Positions 1 to 5,546 of a DNA stretch of 9,603 nt are shown one piece after another. This DNA is from Ruminococcus flavefaciens (GTDB lineage: Bacteria; Bacillota; Clostridia; Oscillospirales; Ruminococcaceae): NCBI GenBank assembly GCA_004554385.1, contig SFMO01000186.1:1-9603 (forward strand). Direction: 5' to 3'. Below the pieces are notes generated by a model that saw nothing but the letters and a program-made list of their open reading frames with translations, did no database searches and was not told the DNA's origin. Position 1 is the stretch's first letter. The number at the start of each line of letters is the position of its first letter. The position numbers and the translations under genes are program-made.

Positions 1-236
1 ATTATAGATATTTTGCCATTTTCTATCATTATCTCATTCCATCCGCCGTCTTCTGTTTCAATACGGATAGACCTGTTTTCTTCATTTGAAAGGTCAAATG
101 AATATATGACCTTATTGTTCTGAACTACCTCAACATATGTCTTATCGCTTTTCTTTAAGCTCAGAATCACAGCAGTCAATGATGCGCAAAATATTACTCC
201 GACAGCGATAATAAGAAGTTTTACACCTTTAGTCAT
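1..236 (-). CDS. NusG domain II-containing protein, 5' part (runs off left edge)
   Basis: Partial gene; 78 codons are visible, from the ATG at 236-234 to the window edge. The protein starts MTKGVKLLIIAVGVIFCASL, giving one N-terminal membrane anchor or signal segment (about residues 5-26) and then an extracytoplasmic part. The visible stretch has the NusG domain II pattern: YVEVVQNNKVIYSFDL, then IRIETEDGGWNEI and IENGKISI. In this family a CPDxxC-type segment normally follows, but it lies beyond the edge. The start overlaps the apbE stop by 8 nt, and a GAGGTG ribosome site (244-249) inside the apbE end sits 7 nt before the ATG, so the two are translationally linked. Despite the name, such stand-alone domains are not transcription factors; they recur beside ApbE and membrane redox or transporter genes. 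Their exact role is unknown to me. Family call fairly sure, function not. Confidence 0.8.
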   Translation of the reverse strand, partial: MTKGVKLLIIAVGVIFCASLTAVILSLKKSDKTYVEVVQNNKVIYSFDLSNEENRSIRIETEDGGWNEIMIENGKISI

Positions 237-1269
237 CAGTGATCACCTCAGCAGTCATGGAGCTTATATTCTGAAACGTATCGGCAAGTCCTTCCGTATA
301 AATGATCTTTTCATCATCTGTAACGAAAATATAGTCATACCCATTGAATTCAGAAGTTATTGCATCATACTTGTCCCTTCCCGCAACAAAAAGAGCAGTC
401 GAAAGACAGTCACAGATGAGTCCGTTACTGCCTATGACAGTTACAGAGACAAAACCGTTATCTGCCGGTCTTCCGTCATCGGGATCAATGATATGCCAGT
501 ATTTGTTTCCGTTATCGCCAATAAAAAAGCGTTCATAGTTTCCCGAAGTTATTACTGCTCTGTCTTTTATCTCAACGACACACATATCTTTCTCGGGATA
601 ATACGGATCACGCACAGCTACCTTCCATCCCGAACCATCGGGCTTACTGCCGATTGCCTGTACATTTCCGCCAAGGCTTATAATCGCCGATCCTATACCA
701 TGCTCCCGAAATATATCAACTATTTCGTCTCCTGTATAGCCTTTGGCAAGTGCTCCGAGATCAATTTTAGCATCTTCAGGGATAGAAACATTGTTCCCGT
801 CAATATTAATGCTTCTGTAATCGACCTTACTCAGTAATGCTTCAAGCCTCGTTTCATCAGGGATATGATATTCCCCTGTTGTAAATCCCCATTCCTTTAA
901 GATTGGGAAAACTGTGATGTCAAGGGCACCATGCGTAATATCACCCATTTCCACCGCTTTTTTTATAAGAACTGATGTATCGGCACAAACAGCAACATCT
1001 TTGCCGTCTGCATTATTTATAGCCCATATATCACTTGTTTCTGAAGTTGCAGAAAGCTCATTCTCAAGGTCGTAAATACGTTTTTCCGCTTCATCAAGGG
1101 CAGCTTCCGCATCTGAGCCATATACCTTCATATTCATATATGTATCCATAGCGAATACATCACGTGATACCGCAATATCAGTATTCTCGCTGATTTTATT
1201 ATCAGCACAGCCGTACAGAGGAGCCAAAAATACAAAAGCTGTTAATAAAATGCTTTTTCTTAATGACAT
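229..1269 (-). CDS. apbE: FAD:protein FMN transferase, ApbE family lipoprotein
   Basis: A 346-residue ApbE-type flavin transferase. The family moves FMN from FAD onto a Thr/Ser of partner proteins (such as Rnf/Nqr subunits or FMN-binding domains) outside the cytoplasm, with Mg2+. Residues 1-21 form a lipoprotein signal with lipobox LYGC, so Cys21 should be lipidated and the enzyme membrane-anchored. Family motifs in order: MDTYM (41-45), GALDITVFPILKEWGF (114-129), DLGALAKGY (170-178), SLGGNVQAIG (198-207), SGNYERFF (242-249), HIIDPDDGRPA (259-269) and DCLSTALFV (287-295), whose Asp287 and Thr291 fit the metal site. Length is normal. The ATG has AGGAG at 1277-1281, 7 nt upstream. It has its own promoter and is followed, with an 8-nt overlap, by a NusG domain II gene. 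No flavinylated target is visible in the window, so its partner is unknown. Confidence 0.95.
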   Translation of the reverse strand: MSLRKSILLTAFVFLAPLYGCADNKISENTDIAVSRDVFAMDTYMNMKVYGSDAEAALDEAEKRIYDLENELSATSETSDIWAINNADGKDVAVCADTSVLIKKAVEMGDITHGALDITVFPILKEWGFTTGEYHIPDETRLEALLSKVDYRSINIDGNNVSIPEDAKIDLGALAKGYTGDEIVDIFREHGIGSAIISLGGNVQAIGSKPDGSGWKVAVRDPYYPEKDMCVVEIKDRAVITSGNYERFFIGDNGNKYWHIIDPDDGRPADNGFVSVTVIGSNGLICDCLSTALFVAGRDKYDAITSEFNGYDYIFVTDDEKIIYTEGLADTFQNISSMTAEVITDD

Positions 1270-1291
1270 AAATGCACTCCTAATAAAAAAC

Positions 1292-1327
1292 TCAAACTAT
1301 TATAACATATAATGTTAGTATTTGCAA
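1292..1327 (-). promoter_or_regulatory. Promoter of apbE, extended -10
   Basis: On the minus strand, TTGCAA (1322-1327) is followed after exactly 17 nt by TATAAT (1299-1304), which is preceded by TG one base upstream (extended -10, TGTTATAAT). Transcription should start near 1292, giving a leader of about 23 nt before the ATG. It lies between the gpmI terminator and apbE, so apbE is a separate unit. A 15-bp inverted repeat (1303-1317) overlaps the spacer and the -10. Confidence 0.8.
1303..1317. promoter_or_regulatory. Inverted repeat inside the apbE promoter, possible operator
   Basis: TAACAT-ATA-ATGTTA is a perfect repeat with 6-bp arms and a 3-bp centre. It covers most of the spacer and the first bases of the -10 box. 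A protein bound here would block polymerase. I do not recognise it as a known operator, and in such AT-rich DNA it could be chance. Confidence 0.35.
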
Positions 1328-1351
1328 CCATAAATGTAAACCTAATGCAAC

Positions 1352-1381
1352 AAAAAAGCGGATCAATATAGATCCGCTTTT
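1352..1381 (-). terminator. Rho-independent terminator of the pgk-tpiA-gpmI operon
   Basis: On the minus strand, AAAAGCGGATC and GATCCGCTTTT pair over 11 bp (arms 1371-1381 and 1354-1364) around a 6-nt loop, followed by a run of T. It begins 5 nt after the gpmI TGA stop. This is a textbook intrinsic terminator and separates the glycolytic operon from apbE. Confidence 0.93.
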
Positions 1382-1386
1382 AATTA

Positions 1387-2907
1387 TCACTTTTTAAGAA
1401 GGCTCTTGCCTGTCATTTCTGAAGGCTGAGGTACTCCCATAATATCAAGCATTGTAGGCGCAAGATCTGCAAGAACTCCGCCTTCCATAAGCTCTCCTTC
1501 AACACCAACAGCTATAAGTGGTACAGGATTTGTTGTATGAGCTGTAAACGGGCTTCCGTCAGGCTCCATCATCTTGTCAGCATTACCATGATCGGCTGTA
1601 ATAAGGGCTGCGCCGCCCTTTGCAAGTATCTTGTCTACCATACGTCCGACGCATGCATCTGTAGCCTCAACAGCCTTTACTGCTGCATCAAATATTCCGG
1701 TATGTCCAACCATATCACAGTTAGCATAGTTAAGAATGATAACATCGTATTTATCGGAGTCGATAGCTTCACAAACTGCGTCACAAACCTCATAAGCACT
1801 CATTTCAGGCTTAAGATCGAATGTTGGAACATCAGGAGACTTTATCAGGATCCTGTCTTCGCCGTCAAACTGCTTCTCTTCACCGCCGTTGAAGAAGAAA
1901 GTAACATGAGCATATTTCTGAGTCTCAGCAATACGAAGCTGAGTCTTTCCAAGCTTTGCAAGATACTCACCCATTGTCATTGTGAGCTGCTCAGGAGGAT
2001 ATGCAACGGATACATTCGGCATTGTTGCATCATACTGAGCCATGCATACAAATTTAACATTGAAGAAACCATTCTTTCTTTCAAAGCCGCTGAACTCAGG
2101 ATCAACAAATGAACGTGTGATCTGTCTTGCTCTGTCAGGACGGAAGTTGAAGAATATAACGCTGTCATCTGCCTTGATCTGAGCGCCGCCTTCTATAACA
2201 GTAGGAAGCATAAACTCGTCAGTTACGTCGTTGGCATAAGAGTTCTTGATTGCCTGAACAGGATCAGACTCCTTGACGCCTTCACCATAAACAAGTGCAG
2301 CATAAGCCTTTTCAACTCGATCCCATGCATTATCTCTGTCCATAGCATAGAAACGACCTGAGATAGTAGCGATCCTACCAAGACCTATCTTACTAAGCTC
2401 AGCAACAGCCTCTTCCATATATTCAGCAGCAGATGACGGCGGAACGTCACGTCCATCAAGGAATGCATGTATATAAACCTTATCAAGGCCGTTCTTCTTT
2501 GCCATTTCAACTATTCCATAAAGATGCTCCATATGACTGTGAACGCCGCCGGGAGAAAGAAGTCCCATAAGGTGAAGTGCACTGCCCTTAGCCTTACAAT
2601 TCTCCATTGCATCAAGAATAGCCTTATTATTGAAGAAAGTGCCATCCTTAATGTCCTTGGAGATCTTTACGAGCATCTGATATACTATTCTGCCTGCGCC
2701 AATATTTGTATGTCCTACCTCAGAGTTACCCATCTGTCCGTCAGGAAGTCCGACATCAAGACCGCTTGCTCCTATGATGGTATTAGGGTACTCAGCCATA
2801 TACTTGTCTATATTCGGCTTCTTGGCAGCTGCAATAGCATTTCCGTATGTATCGGGATTGTAGCCGAAGCCGTCCATGATTATAAGTGCTACAGGTTTTT
2901 TTGACAT
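1387..2907 (-). CDS. gpmI: 2,3-bisphosphoglycerate-independent phosphoglycerate mutase
   Basis: A 506-residue cofactor-independent phosphoglycerate mutase (3-phosphoglycerate to 2-phosphoglycerate), a two-Mn2+ enzyme of the alkaline phosphatase fold in the cytoplasm. The catalytic Ser62 lies in GQMGNSEVGHTNIGAGR (57-73), the site of the phosphoserine intermediate. The first metal half-site is MDGFG with Asp12. The substrate-binding insert shows His123 (SPGGVHSH), DGRD (151-154) and FRPDRARQ (256-263). The second metal cluster is intact: Asp398 and His402 in CDMVGHTG, Asp439-His440 in TADHGN, and His457 in AHTTNP. Length is usual for the family. The ATG has AAAGGA (2916-2921) 8 nt upstream. 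It is last in the operon after tpiA, with a 53-nt gap containing a hairpin, and is followed by a strong terminator. Confidence 0.98.
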   Translation of the reverse strand: MSKKPVALIIMDGFGYNPDTYGNAIAAAKKPNIDKYMAEYPNTIIGASGLDVGLPDGQMGNSEVGHTNIGAGRIVYQMLVKISKDIKDGTFFNNKAILDAMENCKAKGSALHLMGLLSPGGVHSHMEHLYGIVEMAKKNGLDKVYIHAFLDGRDVPPSSAAEYMEEAVAELSKIGLGRIATISGRFYAMDRDNAWDRVEKAYAALVYGEGVKESDPVQAIKNSYANDVTDEFMLPTVIEGGAQIKADDSVIFFNFRPDRARQITRSFVDPEFSGFERKNGFFNVKFVCMAQYDATMPNVSVAYPPEQLTMTMGEYLAKLGKTQLRIAETQKYAHVTFFFNGGEEKQFDGEDRILIKSPDVPTFDLKPEMSAYEVCDAVCEAIDSDKYDVIILNYANCDMVGHTGIFDAAVKAVEATDACVGRMVDKILAKGGAALITADHGNADKMMEPDGSPFTAHTTNPVPLIAVGVEGELMEGGVLADLAPTMLDIMGVPQPSEMTGKSLLKK

Positions 2908-2930
2908 AAAAATTATCCTTTCAAAATTTT

Positions 2931-2949
2931 GGGCGGATAAGATCCGCCC
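2931..2949 (-). other. Intercistronic hairpin between tpiA and gpmI
   Basis: The minus-strand RNA reads GGGCGGAT-CTT-ATCCGCCC, a perfect 8-bp GC-rich stem with a 3-nt loop. It lies 11 nt after the tpiA stop and about 9 nt before the gpmI ribosome site. No direct U-run follows (AAAATTTTG does), so it is more likely an mRNA-stability or processing element than an efficient terminator. The stem is certain from sequence; the role is inferred. Confidence 0.7.
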
Positions 2950-2960
2950 TTCTGTGTATC

Positions 2961-3737
2961 TTAGCCGTTTACAGCAGCCTGAACGATTACGTTGAAGTCT
3001 TCAGCCTTCAGTGAAGCTCCACCGATAAGACCACCGTCGATGTTTGGCTTTGCAAGAAGCTCTGCAGCGTTCTTAGCATTCATAGAACCGCCGTACTGGA
3101 TAGTTACAGCATCAGCTGTTGCCTGATCGAAGAGCTTAGCAAGCTGTGCACGGATAAATCCGCAAACCTCTTCTGCCTGATCAGGAGTAGCTGTAAGACC
3201 TGTACCGATAGCCCATACAGGCTCATAAGCGATAACAACGTTCTTTACCTGCTCAGCTGTCAGTGACCAGAGATCGAGCTTGATCTGACGAGCGATAACT
3301 TCCTCTGTGATGTTGCACTCGCGCTCCCACTTGAGCTCGCCAACGCAAACGATAGGCTTCAGACCAGCCTCAAGAGCAGCGATTGTTCTCTTGTTTACAG
3401 TCTCGTCAGTCTCACCGAAGTACTGTCTTCTCTCGCTGTGACCGATAACAACGTACTCAACGCCAAGCTCTGTGAGCATATCAGCAGAAATTTCACCTGT
3501 GAAAGCACCGCTCTTCTCAAAGTGAACGTTCTCGGCACCGATCTTTACGTTGCTGCCAGCTGTTGTGTTGATAGCAGTCTCAAGGTTTGTGAAAGGGACA
3601 CAAGCGATAACCTCTATCTTGCCCTCAGCATTAGCTACGAGAGGCTTTATAGCCTCGAGGAGAGCCTTAGCCTCAGGACGTGTCTTGTTCATTTTCCAGT
3701 TTCCGGCAATAATTGCCTTTCTTAATGACTTGTTCAT
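2961..3737 (-). CDS. tpiA: Triosephosphate isomerase
   Basis: A 258-residue TIM-barrel enzyme that interconverts dihydroxyacetone phosphate and glyceraldehyde 3-phosphate in glycolysis. Catalytic residues are present: Asn13 and Lys15 in AGNWKMN (11-17), His100 in VIGHSERRQYFGETD (97-111), and Glu172 in the loop-6 signature YEPVWAIGTG (171-180). Phosphate-binding glycines appear in QYGGSMN (214-220) and GGLIGGASL (235-243). After AIGTG the usual Lys is Leu181 (GTGLTAT), a hinge change that should be tolerated. The ATG at 3737 follows AAAGGAG (3747-3753) at 9 nt. The gene starts 18 nt after the stop of the small membrane-protein gene, so the two are co-transcribed. Confidence 0.98.
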   Translation of the reverse strand: MNKSLRKAIIAGNWKMNKTRPEAKALLEAIKPLVANAEGKIEVIACVPFTNLETAINTTAGSNVKIGAENVHFEKSGAFTGEISADMLTELGVEYVVIGHSERRQYFGETDETVNKRTIAALEAGLKPIVCVGELKWERECNITEEVIARQIKLDLWSLTAEQVKNVVIAYEPVWAIGTGLTATPDQAEEVCGFIRAQLAKLFDQATADAVTIQYGGSMNAKNAAELLAKPNIDGGLIGGASLKAEDFNVIVQAAVNG

Positions 3738-3755
3738 GTTAATAAACTCCTTTGA

Positions 3756-3977
3756 TCAAAATTTTACTTCATCATCATAATAAGGAAGTGCTTCTGTTTC
3801 ATTCTCGTAAGTAGTATTGCCGTTATTGCAGCCTATCTTTACTCCTTTTTTTATGGGAGAAAGGAAAAATCCAACGATGATACCTGCAAGAAAGCTGCAT
3901 ACAGCAAACAGCCATACTGCCGTGGAACTGTTCTTGACTTCCTCTGTAAATTTACAATTGCAATTACAATTTTTCAT
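3756..3977 (-). CDS. Small one-span membrane protein, function unknown
   Basis: I choose the ATG at 3977 (73 residues) because AGAGGA (3985-3990) sits 7 nt upstream. An upstream ATG at 4022 would add 15 residues but lacks a good site. The protein begins MKNCNCNCKF, with three cysteines alternating with Asn, then has one hydrophobic segment (about residues 18-39, ending GIIVGFFLSP) and a positively charged IKKG. A polar, acidic tail follows, ending in PYYDDEVKF. The GFFLSPIKKG end recalls YtxH-like small membrane proteins, but the resemblance is short and I do not assign the family. It is embedded between pgk and tpiA, 129 nt after pgk and 18 nt before tpiA. The spacing and ribosome site make it a real gene. 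The Cys-Asn cluster could bind metal, but this is speculative. Confidence 0.75.
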   Translation of the reverse strand: MKNCNCNCKFTEEVKNSSTAVWLFAVCSFLAGIIVGFFLSPIKKGVKIGCNNGNTTYENETEALPYYDDEVKF

Positions 3978-3984
3978 GATAATT

Positions 3985-3990
3985 TCCTCT
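3985..3990 (-). promoter_or_regulatory. Ribosome binding site that fixes the start of the small membrane protein
   Basis: AGAGGA on the minus strand lies 7 nt before the ATG at 3977. It falls inside the longer reading frame that starts at 4022, so the shorter 73-residue product is favoured. Confidence 0.7.
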
Positions 3991-4027
3991 TGATTGGAAA
4001 ATAAAGCGAATAATACAAACAAAAAAC

Positions 4028-4059
4028 ATTATATTCTGTAGGATCATTCACTTTATCAA
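4028..4059 (-). promoter_or_regulatory. Possible weak internal promoter before the small membrane-protein gene
   Basis: A perfect TATAAT (4028-4033) occurs in the gap after pgk. The nearest -35-like hexamer, TTGATA (4054-4059), is 20 nt away, which is longer than optimal. It could give extra transcription of the small gene, tpiA and gpmI. Because the region is AT-rich and the spacing poor, I hold this weakly. Confidence 0.25.
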
Positions 4060-4064
4060 ATAGC

Positions 4065-4100
4065 AATCAAGGGCGAATATCTCTACCCGCCCTATTGATT
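4065..4100 (-). other. Intercistronic hairpin after pgk
   Basis: In the minus-strand RNA, AATCAA and GGGCG pair with CGCCC and TTGATT, giving 11 bp with a small bulge and a 12-nt loop. It starts 6 nt after the pgk stop. No U-run follows (GCTATTTG), so it is probably not a full terminator. It may protect the pgk message from 3' exonucleases or allow partial read-through, so that pgk is made in excess over the downstream genes. Confidence 0.65.
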
Positions 4101-4106
4101 ATAAAA

Positions 4107-5327
4107 TTACTTTTCAGCGATAGCTGCAACACCCGGGAGCACCTTGCCCTCAAGATACTCAAGTGAAGCACCGCCGCCTGTTGAGATGTGGCTCATCTTG
4201 TCAGCAAAGCCGAGCTGAATAGCAGCTGTAGCAGAATCGCCGCCGCCGATGATAGTTGTAGCATCAGCCTGTGCAAGAGCCTCACAAACTGCAACTGTAC
4301 CCTTCTTAAGAGTTGGGTTCTCAAATACGCCCATAGGACCATTCCATACAACAGTTTTAGCTGTCTTAGCAGCCTCAGCGAAGATAGCAGCTGTCTTAGG
4401 TCCGATATCAAGTCCCATTTTGTCAGCAGGGATCTTGTCAGCGTCAACATACTCTACGCTGATCTCTGCATCGATTGGATCAGGGAATGAAGCAGCAACT
4501 GCTGTATCAACAGGAAGAAGGATCTTCTTGCCGAGCTTCTCAGCCTTTGCAAGCATTTCCTTACAGTAGTCAAGCTTTTCTTCGTCAACGAGTGACTTAC
4601 CGATAGAGCCCCCCTGTGCCTTTATAAATGTATAAGCCATACCGCCGCCGATGATAAGTGTATCACACTTTTCAAGAAGGTTAGAGATAACGTTGAGCTT
4701 ATCAGCAACCTTAGCACCGCCGAGGATAGCAACGAATGGTCTCTCAGGAACCTCTACAGCATTACCGAGATACTGGATCTCCTTCTGCATGAGGTAACCA
4801 ACAGCTGTCTCCTTAACGAACTTGGTAACGCCTGCTGTTGAAGCATGAGCTCTGTGAGCTGAACCGAAAGCATCCATAACGAATACTTCGCCGTCGACAA
4901 GATCAGCAAGCTCCTTAGAGAACTGCTCGCCGTTCTTTGTCTCCTCATCGCCGCGGAAACGTGTATTCTCAAGAACAACGATCTCGCCGTCCTTCATAGC
5001 TGCAACAGCCTTCTTGGCATTGTCACCTACAACTGTATCATCAGCTGCAAAAATAACGTTTGTCTTTACGAGCTCACCAAGTCTCTTTGCTGCAGGAGCG
5101 AGAGAGAACTTAGCCTCAGGACCGTTCTTTGGCTTGCCGAGGTGTGAGCAAAGAACAACCTTTGCGCCGTTCTCAACGAGCTTATTGATAGTGGGAAGAG
5201 CAGCCTGGATTCTGTTATCGTTTGTGATAACACCATCCTTCATAGGAACATTGAAGTCTACTCTTACGAGAACCTTTCTGCCCTTAACGTTAATGTCTTC
5301 TACAGTAACCTTGTTTAATCCTGCCAT
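4107..5327 (-). CDS. pgk: Phosphoglycerate kinase
   Basis: A 406-residue phosphoglycerate kinase that makes ATP and 3-phosphoglycerate from 1,3-bisphosphoglycerate in the cytoplasm. N-domain substrate motifs: VRVDFNVPM (21-29), DNRIQAALPT with Arg39 (37-46), SHLGKPK (61-67), LENTRF (119-124) and DAFGSAHRAHAST (152-164). C-domain nucleotide motifs: LGGAKVADK (202-210), GGGMAYTF (227-234), NGPMGVFE (329-336), GGGDSATA (361-368) and STGGGASLE (382-390). Length is typical and no motif is missing. The ATG at 5327 has AAAGGA (5338-5343) 10 nt upstream; an earlier start is unlikely given the promoter position. It is first in the operon with the small membrane protein, tpiA and gpmI. No gapdh gene is in the window. 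A Rex-like operator follows the promoter. Confidence 0.98.
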   Translation of the reverse strand: MAGLNKVTVEDINVKGRKVLVRVDFNVPMKDGVITNDNRIQAALPTINKLVENGAKVVLCSHLGKPKNGPEAKFSLAPAAKRLGELVKTNVIFAADDTVVGDNAKKAVAAMKDGEIVVLENTRFRGDEETKNGEQFSKELADLVDGEVFVMDAFGSAHRAHASTAGVTKFVKETAVGYLMQKEIQYLGNAVEVPERPFVAILGGAKVADKLNVISNLLEKCDTLIIGGGMAYTFIKAQGGSIGKSLVDEEKLDYCKEMLAKAEKLGKKILLPVDTAVAASFPDPIDAEISVEYVDADKIPADKMGLDIGPKTAAIFAEAAKTAKTVVWNGPMGVFENPTLKKGTVAVCEALAQADATTIIGGGDSATAAIQLGFADKMSHISTGGGASLEYLEGKVLPGVAAIAEK

Positions 5328-5366
5328 GGGTATGACATCCTTTCGTAATTTGATACATAATTAGCT

Positions 5367-5386
5367 GTTGTTATAATATTAACAAC
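5367..5386. promoter_or_regulatory. Rex-like operator controlling the pgk operon
   Basis: The 20-bp GTTGTTAATATTATAACAAC (minus strand) has perfect 7-bp arms, GTTGTTA and TAACAAC. Its core 18 bp match the clostridial Rex consensus TTGTTAAnnnnTTAACAA at 13 of 14 fixed positions. It lies about +5 to +24 from the predicted start, where a bound repressor would block elongation. Rex senses the NADH/NAD+ ratio and leaves DNA when NADH is high. Rex control is inferred from the site; no rex gene is in the window. Confidence 0.7.
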
Positions 5387-5389
5387 GTA

Positions 5390-5425
5390 CATTACTATTT
5401 TACACTATTCTGAGAAATTTTGCAA
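5390..5425 (-). promoter_or_regulatory. Promoter of the pgk operon
   Basis: TTGCAA (5420-5425), a 17-nt spacer, then TAAAAT (5397-5402) on the minus strand. The predicted start is near 5390, with a leader of about 63 nt. The -35 hexamer is the same as at the apbE promoter. It sits downstream of the oadB terminator, so the glycolytic operon is a separate unit. A Rex-like operator covers the first transcribed bases. Confidence 0.75.
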
Positions 5426-5492
5426 GTCTTTCCGTAATATTTTTCATGTCAAATATGTAAAATATTTTCCGACGCAGTTTTTTCAACATAAT

Positions 5493-5532
5493 AAAAAGCC
5501 TGAAAGCAGGTTATTGCACCTTGCTTTCAGGC
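5493..5532 (-). terminator. Rho-independent terminator of the decarboxylase operon
   Basis: The minus-strand RNA pairs GCCTGAAAGC with GCTTTCAGGC (5523-5532 and 5498-5507), extended by AGG/CCT with a bulge, and then TTTTT (5493-5497). It begins 14 nt after the oadB stop. A-rich flanks on the other side give it some terminator character on the plus strand as well, though nothing is encoded there. Confidence 0.93.
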
Positions 5533-5546
5533 TTTTATTCACACTA

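Noticed and set aside
1537..2112. 191-codon open frame on the plus strand opposite gpmI
   Set aside because: It is antisense to a gene with all catalytic motifs, has no ribosome site or recognisable domain, and its composition looks like a reverse-frame shadow.
3751..3760. Palindrome TTTGATCAAA before tpiA as an operator
   Set aside because: It overlaps the upstream stop codon and the tpiA ribosome site inside an operon with no promoter there; short and probably chance.
4065..4100. Intrinsic terminator after pgk
   Set aside because: The stem is good, but GCTATTTG follows instead of a U-run, and downstream genes with short gaps still need transcription. Listed as an intercistronic hairpin instead.
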